The translations under genes and the position numbers were made by a program. DNA of 10,175 bases. It comes from a bacterium. Lineage in GTDB: Bacteria > UBA6262 > WVXT01. Shown piece after piece: positions 1 to 5,736 of this stretch (its first letter is position 1; every line of letters starts with the position of its first letter). Location of the stretch: assembly GCA_035530055.1 (NCBI GenBank), contig DATKVN010000080.1:1-10175 (forward strand), in the 5' to 3' direction. The notes under the pieces were generated by a model. That model saw only the letters and a program-made list of their open reading frames with translations. It was not told the origin of the DNA and ran no database searches.

Positions 1-1345
1 CAATAATCCCCACTCTTAACATCTCAGAAATACCATCCAGAATTCCAGAACCACATATCCCCAGAGGAGCTCTGTCATCTATTGTAGCAACGTTAACACT
101 TAAACTCTTCGAATTGATATTAACTCTCTCTATCGCTCCAGGAGCTGCCCTCATCCCATGTCTAATGTGTGCTCCCTCAAAGGCAGGTCCTGAGGCACAG
201 GAACAAGATATAATTCTTCCTTTAGTTTTCAACGCTATCTCGGTATTTGTTCCAATATCGATGGCTATTAGATTCCCTTTTTTCGTTTCGATTCCCGAGG
301 CTATGAGCATAGCTAAATGGTCAGAGCCAACAAATCCTGCAATGGGAGGTGGAAGATAGATATATCCCCCTGAAGATATTTCCAAACCCATTTCACTCGC
401 TTTTATTTCCAGGGACTCGCCCATGGCCATGGCAAAGGGAGCCCGTCCCAGCTGCTTTACCGGGAGTCCTAAAAAGATGTGGTGCATAGCAGTATTGCCC
501 ACAAGAGTCACTTCCAGAATGTCTCTATGCTTTACCTTGCTTTCTCTACAAATTTTCTTTATTGCAAGATTGATGGCTTTGAGAACCTCGCTTTTCAATT
601 TTTTCAAATTAGTTTTGGTATTGCCTGCGTAATGAATTCTCGACAAGACATCTTCGCCATAAGCAATTTGGGGATTTGTAATCCCGTAAATATTTATGGA
701 CTCACCGGTTAGCAAATCGACTAAATAGAAAGCTATCTTGCTCGTGCCCAGATCAATCGCCATACCCAGGCTCTCCTTCGTTCTGTTTCCAGGTTCAACT
801 CCGATTATTTCGCTTCCTCTCACAATGGCGGTAATCGACCAATCGGAGCCTCTCAAGGTAGGTCTAATAATGTTCAACACTTTAGAATCTGCACTCTCGA
901 CTTTAACATTATATTTTCTCTTCAGTTCTTCTTTAATCCTCTGCAAATAGGACCTTGTATCCGAGAGAGTTACCCGGGGAAGCCGGAGAAAAAACTTTCT
1001 CACAAGAGGGGACGGCTTGACCTTAATCTCCTTTCCCCAAATCTGCAATTTCTGCTCTTCGGTTACGGATGAAGGCGGGACATATACCTGTGTATCTTCT
1101 CTTACGGTCGTGCGGCAAGCGAGTCTGTAACCTTCGTCTATCTCATCTTGAGTGAAAAGTTTCTTCTCTATTGCGGTAGGCTCATTAGCCGGGTTGACCA
1201 TCACTTTACACTTCCCGCACTTACCTTTCCCTCCACAAAGAGATTTTAAACCCACACCCGCCTCCCTGGCGATATCCAAAAGGAGCCGGGGTCTATTCTC
1301 CATTACTCTTTTACCAATTGGACTGAACTTTATAGTAAACTTCAT
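1..1345 (-). CDS. RACo-type reductive activator of corrinoid proteins (2Fe-2S ferredoxin + ASKHA ATPase, DUF4445 family), partial
   Basis: The gene enters from its ATG at 1343-1345 and is still open at base 1, so 448 codons are visible and the C-terminus is missing. Known relatives are roughly 600 residues or more. Residues 1-95 form a plant-type [2Fe-2S] ferredoxin domain with C37-x5-C43-x2-C46 and C77 (motif LCGGKGKCGKC, later LACRT). A linker follows. From about residue 195 comes an actin/HSP70-like ATPase fold with two glycine-rich phosphate loops, AIDLGTSK (196-203) and AIDIGTNTEIAL further on. In this family the protein uses ATP to drive electrons from its cluster into Co(II) corrinoid, rescuing it to Co(I) for methyl transfer. 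The upstream neighbour is a methyltetrahydrofolate methyltransferase, which fits that role. AAAAGGA sits unusually close to the ATG. It could be AcsV of an acetyl-CoA pathway cluster or the activator of a demethylase system. The window does not show which. Confidence 0.93.
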   Translation of the reverse strand, partial: MKFTIKFSPIGKRVMENRPRLLLDIAREAGVGLKSLCGGKGKCGKCKVMVNPANEPTAIEKKLFTQDEIDEGYRLACRTTVREDTQVYVPPSSVTEEQKLQIWGKEIKVKPSPLVRKFFLRLPRVTLSDTRSYLQRIKEELKRKYNVKVESADSKVLNIIRPTLRGSDWSITAIVRGSEIIGVEPGNRTKESLGMAIDLGTSKIAFYLVDLLTGESINIYGITNPQIAYGEDVLSRIHYAGNTKTNLKKLKSEVLKAINLAIKKICRESKVKHRDILEVTLVGNTAMHHIFLGLPVKQLGRAPFAMAMGESLEIKASEMGLEISSGGYIYLPPPIAGFVGSDHLAMLIASGIETKKGNLIAIDIGTNTEIALKTKGRIISCSCASGPAFEGAHIRHGMRAAPGAIERVNINSKSLSVNVATIDDRAPLGICGSGILDGISEMLRVGII

Positions 1346-1360
1346 TTCCTTTTCTCTTGC

Positions 1361-1465
1361 TGGATTCCTTGCGAAAGCAAGGCATTCCCCTCCCTTTCGG
1401 GAGGACTCCAAATCCTGGATTCCTTGCGAAAGCAAGGCATTCCCCTCCCTTTCGGGAGGACTCCA
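1361..1465. repeat. Two tandem copies of a 50-bp double-hairpin repeat
   Basis: Bases 1361-1410 and 1416-1465 are identical 50-mers separated by AATCC. Each unit has two 6-bp hairpins: CCTTGC-GAAA-GCAAGG, and CCTCCC-TTTC-GGGAGG (read on the minus strand, CCTCCC-GAAA-GGGAGG). Near-complementary ends (TGGATT / ACTCCA) bracket the unit, so a folded unit has a short outer stem and two inner stem-loops. GAAA is a GNRA-type tetraloop. The pair fills most of the 124-nt gap between the methyltransferase and RACo genes and would lie within their shared mRNA if they are co-transcribed. A diverged relative sits at 3471-3521. It looks like a REP/BIME-like dispersed element. Confidence 0.9.
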
Positions 1466-1469
1466 TTTT

Positions 1470-2330
1470 TCAATCCTTTTTGGTTTTCACTTTTTCCCTA
1501 TAGTATTTCAAATATCTCTTACCATAGGAATCTCTTCCCGCCAGAAAATCGGAAGCGAGAATGGTCTCAACCATTCCCTTAATAGTGGGGTCGACAATAG
1601 CAGCATTGAGTCCTTGTGAAATAGCCTGTGATAGAAAAGATAAATTAATAATCTTCCTATCAGGCATGCCAAAACTTATATTGCTTACTCCCAGGACCGT
1701 TGCTACGCCCAGCTCTCGGGAAACCCTCATCAAAGTCTCCAGGGTCGCAGCTGCCGAATCTGTCTGGGCAGCCTGGGCTAAACACAAGCAGTCTATCACG
1801 ATGTCCTCTTTGGGAATGCCATAAGATTTGGCAACTTCCATTATACGCTTTGCCACGGCGAATCTTTTGTCCGCTGACTTGGGAATGCCACTATCGTCCA
1901 TAGTAAGCCCCACCACAGAAGCTCCGAATTTCTTTACCAGTGGCAGAACAGCCTTCAATGACTTTTCCTGACCTGTCACCGAATTTACCAGAGCTTTATA
2001 GGGATAGACCTCTAATGCCTTCTTTAGGGCTTCTGGATTAGATGAATCGATACAGACAGGAAACCCTGAAACCTCCAGAACCTTCAACACCGCCTTGGGT
2101 AAGATGGTAGTCTCATCAACGCCAGAGACCGCCACATTGACATCCAGAATATCCGCTCCTGCCTCTTTCTGAGAAAGCGCTTCCTGGACAAGAACATCGA
2201 ACTTGCCCTTCGAAAGGTCCTCGGCAAGTTTTTTCTTTCCTGTAGGATTTATTCTTTCTCCAATTACAGCCGTGGGAAGACCTTCACCAAATTCTACTTT
2301 TCTATTCTTTGAGGTAACGATTGTTGCCAT
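1470..2330 (-). CDS. Methyltetrahydrofolate:corrinoid methyltransferase (pterin-binding DHPS-like, AcsE/MtgA type)
   Basis: The protein has 286 residues from the ATG at 2328-2330, which is preceded by AAGGAA at a good distance. An in-frame GTG at 2342 would add four residues but has a poorer site. The fold is the pterin-binding TIM barrel of dihydropteroate synthase. Seen from the ATG are GERINPTG (25-32), DILDVNV (60-66), CIDSSNPEA (93-101), LVNSVTG (114-120), the IVIDCL strand near 177-182 and GVSNISFG (214-221). The Asn of GVSN matches the Asn that in AcsE-type enzymes helps activate the N5-methyl group. The role is to move the methyl of methyl-tetrahydrofolate to cob(I)alamin of a corrinoid protein. 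Length is slightly above the usual 260-270 because of a basic C-terminal tail (about 265-286). The downstream RACo gene supports corrinoid chemistry rather than folate synthesis. No corrinoid protein gene is visible here. Confidence 0.9.
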   Translation of the reverse strand: MATIVTSKNRKVEFGEGLPTAVIGERINPTGKKKLAEDLSKGKFDVLVQEALSQKEAGADILDVNVAVSGVDETTILPKAVLKVLEVSGFPVCIDSSNPEALKKALEVYPYKALVNSVTGQEKSLKAVLPLVKKFGASVVGLTMDDSGIPKSADKRFAVAKRIMEVAKSYGIPKEDIVIDCLCLAQAAQTDSAAATLETLMRVSRELGVATVLGVSNISFGMPDRKIINLSFLSQAISQGLNAAIVDPTIKGMVETILASDFLAGRDSYGKRYLKYYREKVKTKKD

Positions 2331-2354
2331 TCTTTCCTTCACAATCTAATGATT

Positions 2355-2398
2355 TTCCCCCTCTCCCCATGGGGAAGAGGATATAGGTGAGGGGGGAA
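2355..2398. repeat. GC-rich imperfect palindrome upstream of the methyltransferase gene
   Basis: This stretch has C-runs at its left end and G-runs at its right end, so its ends can pair (TTCCCCC with GGGGGGAA). Inside is the perfect palindrome CCCCATGGGG (2366-2375), flanked by CCTCT and AAGAGG, which extends the inner hairpin with one bulged base. It lies in the presumed leader of the methyltransferase/RACo genes, between the terminator at 2412-2458 and the start codon. I could not find a convincing promoter on the minus strand in this gap. It may be a dispersed intergenic element. A regulatory role is only possible. Confidence 0.6.
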
Positions 2399-2411
2399 TT
2401 GATAATTTCAT

Positions 2412-2458
2412 AAAAAAGGGACTCCGGAGAAAAAGAAATTGTACGTCACCGGAGCCCC
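2412..2458 (-). terminator. Intrinsic (rho-independent) terminator after the DUF1097 gene
   Basis: On the minus strand GGGGCTCCGG pairs with CCGGAGTCCC (10 bp with one G-U), enclosing a 21-base loop, and is followed directly by six T residues. It lies about 60 bases after the DUF1097 stop codon. It cleanly separates the two-gene membrane unit from the methyltransferase/RACo genes, implying that those need their own promoter or read-through. Confidence 0.85.
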
Positions 2459-2520
2459 TTATGAGGATTAACTTTTGAAAAACTCAGGATGAATTTACAT
2501 CTTTAAGCTGATTCCTTCTC

Positions 2521-3054
2521 TTAAGCAGCTTGAACAAGAGTAGGTTTACCCACTGCTGCATTGGTGAGTTCTACACAGACTAAAGCCACAAGCATTCCTA
2601 AGGTCAGAGCTACAGCTAAGCCGATAGGACGCTGACCTCCTGTGGCAAAACTACTGGCAACCGTACCGAACATAATCGGGCAAACGTTCAGCCAGGTAGA
2701 ATTCGCCAGCCAGACCAGATGCATTAGCAGAAATGGCGCACACACCACTAAAACAACTAAATTACCCGTCAGAGGCGGGGAAAGATTCCACCCGGAGAGA
2801 TTTAACAGCCAGCCTCCAGGAACAAGAAACATATATGCCCAGAAGAATCCCGCAAACATGCTATAGAAAAATTTGGGAAAATCTTCCCTCTTGGCTCCTA
2901 CGATGAAATATATGGGCATGGCCACAAAAGCTGCCCATACCACATTTTGACTCTCTGGAACAATCAATGGATAAATCATAAGGTAGAGAAAAGTAACAGG
3001 ACAAAATATAAGGCTCAAAGCAGTCATCCAGGTCTTCATTGTACATTCTTTCAT
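2521..3054 (-). CDS. DUF1097-like polytopic membrane protein
   Basis: This is a 177-residue integral membrane protein. The ATG at 3054 is preceded by AAAGGGGTGAT at about 7 nt, which favours it over the internal Met6. Hydrophobic spans are near residues 8-30, 37-53, 62-78, 97-116, 122-136 and 144-163. The pattern WAAFVAMPIYF (40-50), then a Gly/Trp span (AGFFWAYMFL, 68-77), then NVCPIMFGTVASSFATGG (123-140) resembles DUF1097 proteins such as E. coli YcdZ, recognised by eye. No biochemical role is established for that family, though its size and topology suggest a small-molecule channel or permease subunit. It lies 34 nt after the 43-residue membrane protein gene, with which it very likely forms a transcript ended by the terminator at 2412-2458. 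Confidence 0.75.
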   Translation of the reverse strand: MKECTMKTWMTALSLIFCPVTFLYLMIYPLIVPESQNVVWAAFVAMPIYFIVGAKREDFPKFFYSMFAGFFWAYMFLVPGGWLLNLSGWNLSPPLTGNLVVLVVCAPFLLMHLVWLANSTWLNVCPIMFGTVASSFATGGQRPIGLAVALTLGMLVALVCVELTNAAVGKPTLVQAA

Positions 3055-3088
3055 CTAAAAATCACCCCTTTCTAAATTTGATAGATAG

Positions 3089-3220
3089 TTACTTCTTAGC
3101 AAAGATGAATACTACCAAGCCTAAAGCTGCTACAAAGATCCCAAAATAGAGGTTGATAAGGAACATCTCAGCCACACCGAATGGGATTAGCCAGAGACCA
3201 GTCTTTTTACCCACAGACAT
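3089..3220 (-). CDS. Small single-span membrane protein (43 aa), partner of the DUF1097 gene
   Basis: The ORF runs from ATG 3218-3220 to TAA 3089-3091 and encodes 43 residues. A perfect Shine-Dalgarno AAGGAGGTGA lies at 3226-3235, five bases before the ATG, which is strong evidence that it is translated. The N-terminus is short and basic (MSVGKKTG). A long hydrophobic stretch follows (about residues 9-40) with a Glu at position 18 near its middle, and the end is FAKK, so it reads as one long span or a tight hairpin. It is the first gene after the promoter at 3295-3324 and precedes the DUF1097 gene by 34 nt. I do not recognise the family. By position and size it could be a small accessory subunit of the DUF1097 protein, as small subunits occur in several two-component transporters, but that is inference. 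Confidence 0.8.
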   Translation of the reverse strand: MSVGKKTGLWLIPFGVAEMFLINLYFGIFVAALGLVVFIFAKK

Positions 3221-3225
3221 CTACC

Positions 3226-3235
3226 TCACCTCCTT
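3226..3235 (-). promoter_or_regulatory. Consensus ribosome binding site of the 43-aa gene
   Basis: AAGGAGGTGA on the minus strand matches the anti-Shine-Dalgarno sequence over its full length, five bases upstream of ATG 3218-3220. It is the main evidence that this very short ORF is a gene. Confidence 0.85.
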
Positions 3236-3294
3236 CAGCTTTTTAGCCAGCTCCGTTTTTTCGAGCTAATCTAACCCTAACCAATTTAACCTTG

Positions 3295-3324
3295 ATTTTA
3301 ACATACTACTTCTATTTCTGTCAA
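3295..3324 (-). promoter_or_regulatory. Sigma70-type promoter for the 43-aa/DUF1097 unit
   Basis: On the minus strand the -35 is TTGACA (3319-3324, full consensus) and the -10 is TAAAAT (3295-3300, 5 of 6), separated by 18 bp. Transcription would start near 3288, giving a leader of about 68 nt before the ATG at 3220. No Fur-like box is visible here, unlike the fur promoter. Confidence 0.75.
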
Positions 3325-3347
3325 GTCAAAACTCTACAAGCCTTATT

Positions 3348-3458
3348 GGTAGTGTAGGGGTTTATGCCCGTAATGGTTTTGGTCGCGTAGGGGCGACCTT
3401 TATGGTCGCCCAAAGGCTCGTCCCCGTAAAAATTACGCCCATAAAGGGCTACACTACC
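3348..3458. repeat. 111-bp inverted-repeat element with internal hairpins (MITE/REP-like)
   Basis: The 27-nt arms 3348-3374 and 3432-3458 are inverted copies of each other (GGTAGTGTAG...TTTATG...GTAAT) except for two short G/C blocks. Where one arm reads GGG-TTTATG-CCC, the reverse complement of the other reads CCC-TTTATG-GGC, so each arm can also fold by itself. A strong central hairpin GGGCGACC-TTTAT-GGTCGCCC lies at 3391-3411, and GGTCGC at 3381-3386 competes for the same GCGACC partner. The element carries no ORF and I could not identify flanking target-site duplications. It resembles non-autonomous palindromic elements of bacterial intergenic regions. Confidence 0.8.
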
Positions 3459-3470
3459 CCCCCCTTTTTT

Positions 3471-3521
3471 TGGAGTCCTCCCGAAAGGGAGGAATAACCC
3501 CCGATTTCATCGGGGACTCCA
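3471..3521. repeat. Diverged single copy of the double-hairpin repeat
   Basis: This 51-bp unit begins with TGGAGTCCTCCCGAAAGGGA, continues to a second hairpin CCCCGAT-TTC-ATCGGGG and ends with ACTCCA. Its first half matches the minus strand of the repeats at 1361-1465 exactly through the GAAA-loop hairpin. The second hairpin has an unrelated sequence but the same place in the fold. The ends TGGAGT/ACTCCA are perfectly complementary, giving a three-way, cloverleaf-like fold. Orientation is inverted relative to the 1361-1465 copies. Confidence 0.85.
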
Positions 3522-3581
3522 TAATTTTTCGAGAAAAACTGCGGAAGCGATTAAGAGTGTCCCTTTGAAGTATTCTATTCT

Positions 3582-4202
3582 TTAGCCCTTTTTCTTAACA
3601 AAAAGTAAGGGAAAAATGATGTCACTGGTACAACAGGGAATCATAACTGCCAAAACCATGTAAATGAACACCATTCCACCAACTGGAATCCACTCCGTTA
3701 ACCCAAATGAGACCAGATAAAAAATAGAGGCCATACTGCTTATGAGCACATGGGCTGCATGAGAAAATATTGTGCTCCCTAACACAGTAGGCAGAACAAA
3801 TCCCATAAATATACCAAAGAATAGAAAAGGTAAAACCAGCATTGGATCAGCAAGAATACAGATATGTAAGTGCATTTTAACACCTAAGAGATAGCCGGCA
3901 ACAAATGGAATGAAAATATCACTGATACCACAAAGGCCTACCGCGCCAACAAAACCGATGGAGACTGCTTTAAGTATTTTCTTATCGTGTCTCCAGAACA
4001 TTGCAGTAGTTACAGTAGCACTGAAAAGTATATGTAAAGGATGAAAAATATGGAATAAGTTTTGCGAGGCCTGGGGAAATTTTTTCGCCTCAATCAGCAC
4101 TGTGAGTACTCCCAGTGCCATCATTCCCATAGCTACACTGAAAATTGTATACGGCAGGTGCTGTTGGAGCTCTTTCAAAATATGTCGAAACCGTGTCTTC
4201 AT
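3582..4202 (-). CDS. Unrecognised polytopic membrane protein with duplicated HxxH / CxxSDI motifs
   Basis: This 206-residue protein starts with an ATG one base after the def stop (TAG-A-ATG), so it is probably translationally coupled. The N-terminus is basic and about six hydrophobic spans follow (near 18-39, 54-70, 78-104, 116-140, 148-166, 173-202). The two halves carry matching signatures: H54-P-L-H57-I-L-F-S with C91-G-I-S-D95-I-F-I-P99, and H148-A-A-H151-V-L-I-S with C190-C-T-S-D194-I-I-F-P198. A further H111-x-H113-x-C115 lies between them. A two-fold repeat with conserved His, Cys and Asp in or beside the membrane suggests metal or heme binding or transport, but no named family was recognised and this is inference. 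Being last in a Fur-controlled run of Fe-S related genes is compatible with a metal role. Confidence 0.85.
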   Translation of the reverse strand: MKTRFRHILKELQQHLPYTIFSVAMGMMALGVLTVLIEAKKFPQASQNLFHIFHPLHILFSATVTTAMFWRHDKKILKAVSIGFVGAVGLCGISDIFIPFVAGYLLGVKMHLHICILADPMLVLPFLFFGIFMGFVLPTVLGSTIFSHAAHVLISSMASIFYLVSFGLTEWIPVGGMVFIYMVLAVMIPCCTSDIIFPLLFVKKKG

Positions 4203-4203
4203 T

Positions 4204-4701
4204 CTATTTCTCTACTATCGTTTTTATTTTGTCCAATTCTTTCTTAATTGTCTTTGTCTTTTTCTTAGGAACCCGGTCAACTATTAATATCCCATCCAGA
4301 TGGTCGATTTCGTGCTGCAATACACGAGCGAGAAGTCCCACTGCTCCTAACTGAACCTTCTCGCCTTCCCTGGTTAGCCCTTCCACTATCACTTCCTTTG
4401 AACGTTTTATTTCCAGACTAATTCCCGGGATACTCAAGCATCCTTCAGACATAGTATCTTTCCCTTGACGCCAGAGAATTTTCGGATTAACCAGGCTAAC
4501 CAATCCATCTCCCACGTCAGCAACTATCACTCTCTTCAATATTCCTACTTGTGGTGCAGCCAGTCCTAAACCCTTATTCTGATACATCAACTTTGCCATA
4601 TTGTCTATAAGTTTCTGGATATCTTCATTCATCTCTTTAACTTCTCGAGATTTCCTTCTTAAGACAGAATTGCCATATAGCCTAATTGTTACTGGAATCA
4701 T
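4204..4701 (-). CDS. def: Peptide deformylase
   Basis: This 165-residue enzyme removes the N-formyl group from nascent bacterial proteins at the ribosome exit, using a bound metal (often Fe2+). All three family motifs are intact: G44-L-G-L-A-A-P-Q51 (motif I), E86-G-C88-L-S90 with the metal-ligand Cys (motif II), and Q129-H130-E131-I-D-H134 with the two metal His and catalytic Glu (motif III). Length is typical, with a lysine-rich C-terminal helix. GGAGA lies at a normal distance before the ATG at 4701. It is the eighth gene of the run, 46 nt after the DUF89 gene and 1 nt before the membrane protein gene. The usual fmt partner is not next to it. A weak promoter may sit in the upstream gap. 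Confidence 0.97.
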   Translation of the reverse strand: MIPVTIRLYGNSVLRRKSREVKEMNEDIQKLIDNMAKLMYQNKGLGLAAPQVGILKRVIVADVGDGLVSLVNPKILWRQGKDTMSEGCLSIPGISLEIKRSKEVIVEGLTREGEKVQLGAVGLLARVLQHEIDHLDGILIVDRVPKKKTKTIKKELDKIKTIVEK

Positions 4702-4733
4702 TTCCTTTATCTCCTATTTAACAAACTAAACCT

Positions 4734-4762
4734 ATTATACAAATTATTTAAGAACTTTTACA
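4734..4762 (-). promoter_or_regulatory. Possible internal promoter for def
   Basis: The minus strand has a perfect TATAAT at 4734-4739 in an AT-rich gap, about 33 bp before the def ATG. The matching -35 position (4757-4762, TGTAAA) is poor and lies over the end of the DUF89 gene. It may let the essential def gene be expressed independently of the Fur-controlled promoter. Confidence 0.35.
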
Positions 4763-5662
4763 GGGAAACCCACATTTTAAGTTAAGTTGCCTTTTTCTCT
4801 TAGTACTACTTTTCAGAATTACATCACCCATTCTACAACCAATATCCTTGGCAATCACAGAACATTTCGCTTTCAATAGAAAAAATATCGGCTTATCCTG
4901 CTCTGATAAAGCCTCAAAGTTGCCTTGTCCCTTGCTAATGATCATCCTCGCATGTTCATAAAGTTTAAGAAACTCCTGTGAACAGAGTTCTAAAATTGCG
5001 CCGGGCGCATCCGAACCGCTGGATACAATCTCAGCTACTTTCTCTATACCACAGGCACGAGCATCTTCAACCAAAGCATCATTTATCACTGGCTTATCCC
5101 TCACCACATAAAAAATTTGCCTTCCACGAGGAGAATCCAATTTTCTAATCTCCTCAATCAAAACTTTATCAAAAACCACTTCCCCTGCATTATCTGCAAG
5201 GTAAAGAATCCGGTCCGCCTTATCCAAATCTTCTTTAAAATCTCCGTAATCAAAAATAGCAAAATCTCCCTTTAAACAATTTTCTATCTCTTCCTCAATG
5301 ACAAAGTGGTTCGTCACGCCATAATCGATTACGTTACCGGCAATGGCTAACCTTACTGCAGTCAAAAGCCTATCATTTGAAGTTTCTATCTTTGTCTTTA
5401 AGTGAGGATAAAGTTCTAATGATTGTTTATTACTTTTCTCTTTGATTTCTTTAAATGGGTCTCTTTCCCCTGTTATTTTGCTGACAAGCTGATAAATAAC
5501 TCTCCCCATCTCAGGAGGTGTACTATTCAATCCAATCTCCGGTATCAATCTGGATAGTTCATCCAGCACCTTTTTTTGAGTCATCTTATCTGCTTTAGAT
5601 AATTTAGATGCCTCGAGCGCTTGTTTGAAAAAACATGGAATACATTCTAAATATGTCTTCAT
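4748..5662 (-). CDS. DUF89 family metal-dependent phosphatase (damage-control phosphatase type)
   Basis: This 304-residue protein is close to the compact prokaryotic DUF89 length. Family signatures are C7-I-P-C10 near the N-terminus, GNVIDYG (109-115), LYLADNAGEVVFDK (153-166) with the Asp-Asn metal pair D157/N158, VRDKPVINDA (187-196) and SKGQGNFE (243-250). DUF89 enzymes hydrolyse phosphate from reactive or damaged phosphometabolites using a divalent metal. The natural substrate of this subgroup is not known to me. The N-terminal CxxC and a C-terminal CGFPC (297-301) are extra cysteines that might bind a metal. The ATG at 5662 has only a modest AAAGG upstream. It is the seventh gene of the run, 74 nt after a ferredoxin-MinD ATPase gene. 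That gap holds no clear promoter. Confidence 0.9.
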   Translation of the reverse strand: MKTYLECIPCFFKQALEASKLSKADKMTQKKVLDELSRLIPEIGLNSTPPEMGRVIYQLVSKITGERDPFKEIKEKSNKQSLELYPHLKTKIETSNDRLLTAVRLAIAGNVIDYGVTNHFVIEEEIENCLKGDFAIFDYGDFKEDLDKADRILYLADNAGEVVFDKVLIEEIRKLDSPRGRQIFYVVRDKPVINDALVEDARACGIEKVAEIVSSGSDAPGAILELCSQEFLKLYEHARMIISKGQGNFEALSEQDKPIFFLLKAKCSVIAKDIGCRMGDVILKSSTKRKRQLNLKCGFPCKSS

Positions 5663-5736
5663 CCCCCAGACCTTTCTTTATCATATTAGACCATTTCAAA
5701 TCTTCTCCGCACATACTACTGTGAAACCACTCTTAG

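Larger units (their letters stand above)
3221..3581. other. 361-bp non-coding, repeat-rich interval
   Basis: No credible gene is seen on either strand. From right to left it holds a 60-nt AT-rich tail after the stop of the membrane protein gene, the double-hairpin repeat 3471-3521, a C8 run (3457-3464) followed by a T7 run (3465-3471), the 111-bp inverted-repeat element 3348-3458, the promoter 3295-3324, and an untranslated leader of about 65 nt. The leader contains a small AGCTC/GAGCT hairpin. I see no T-tailed terminator for the long gene run that ends at 3582. Confidence 0.75.

Noticed and set aside
1361-1465. CRISPR-like array
   Set aside because: There are only two units with a 5-nt spacer and internal hairpins. 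There are no variable 30-40 nt spacers and no cas genes.
1152-1619. 155-codon plus-strand ORF across the RACo start, the repeats and the MeTr end
   Set aside because: It is antisense to two clear protein families and reads through both repeat copies. It has no ribosome binding site and no recognisable domain.
2343-2411. Promoter for the methyltransferase/RACo genes
   Set aside because: No acceptable -35/-10 pair was found on the minus strand between the terminator and the start codon. Only the GC-rich palindrome stands out.
5663-5736. Short frame-shifted continuation after the second ATPase gene (reading ...KSGFTVVCAEKI)
   Set aside because: It has no start codon or ribosome binding site of its own. 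The ATPase already ends at the normal length for its family, so this is probably just the intergenic gap.
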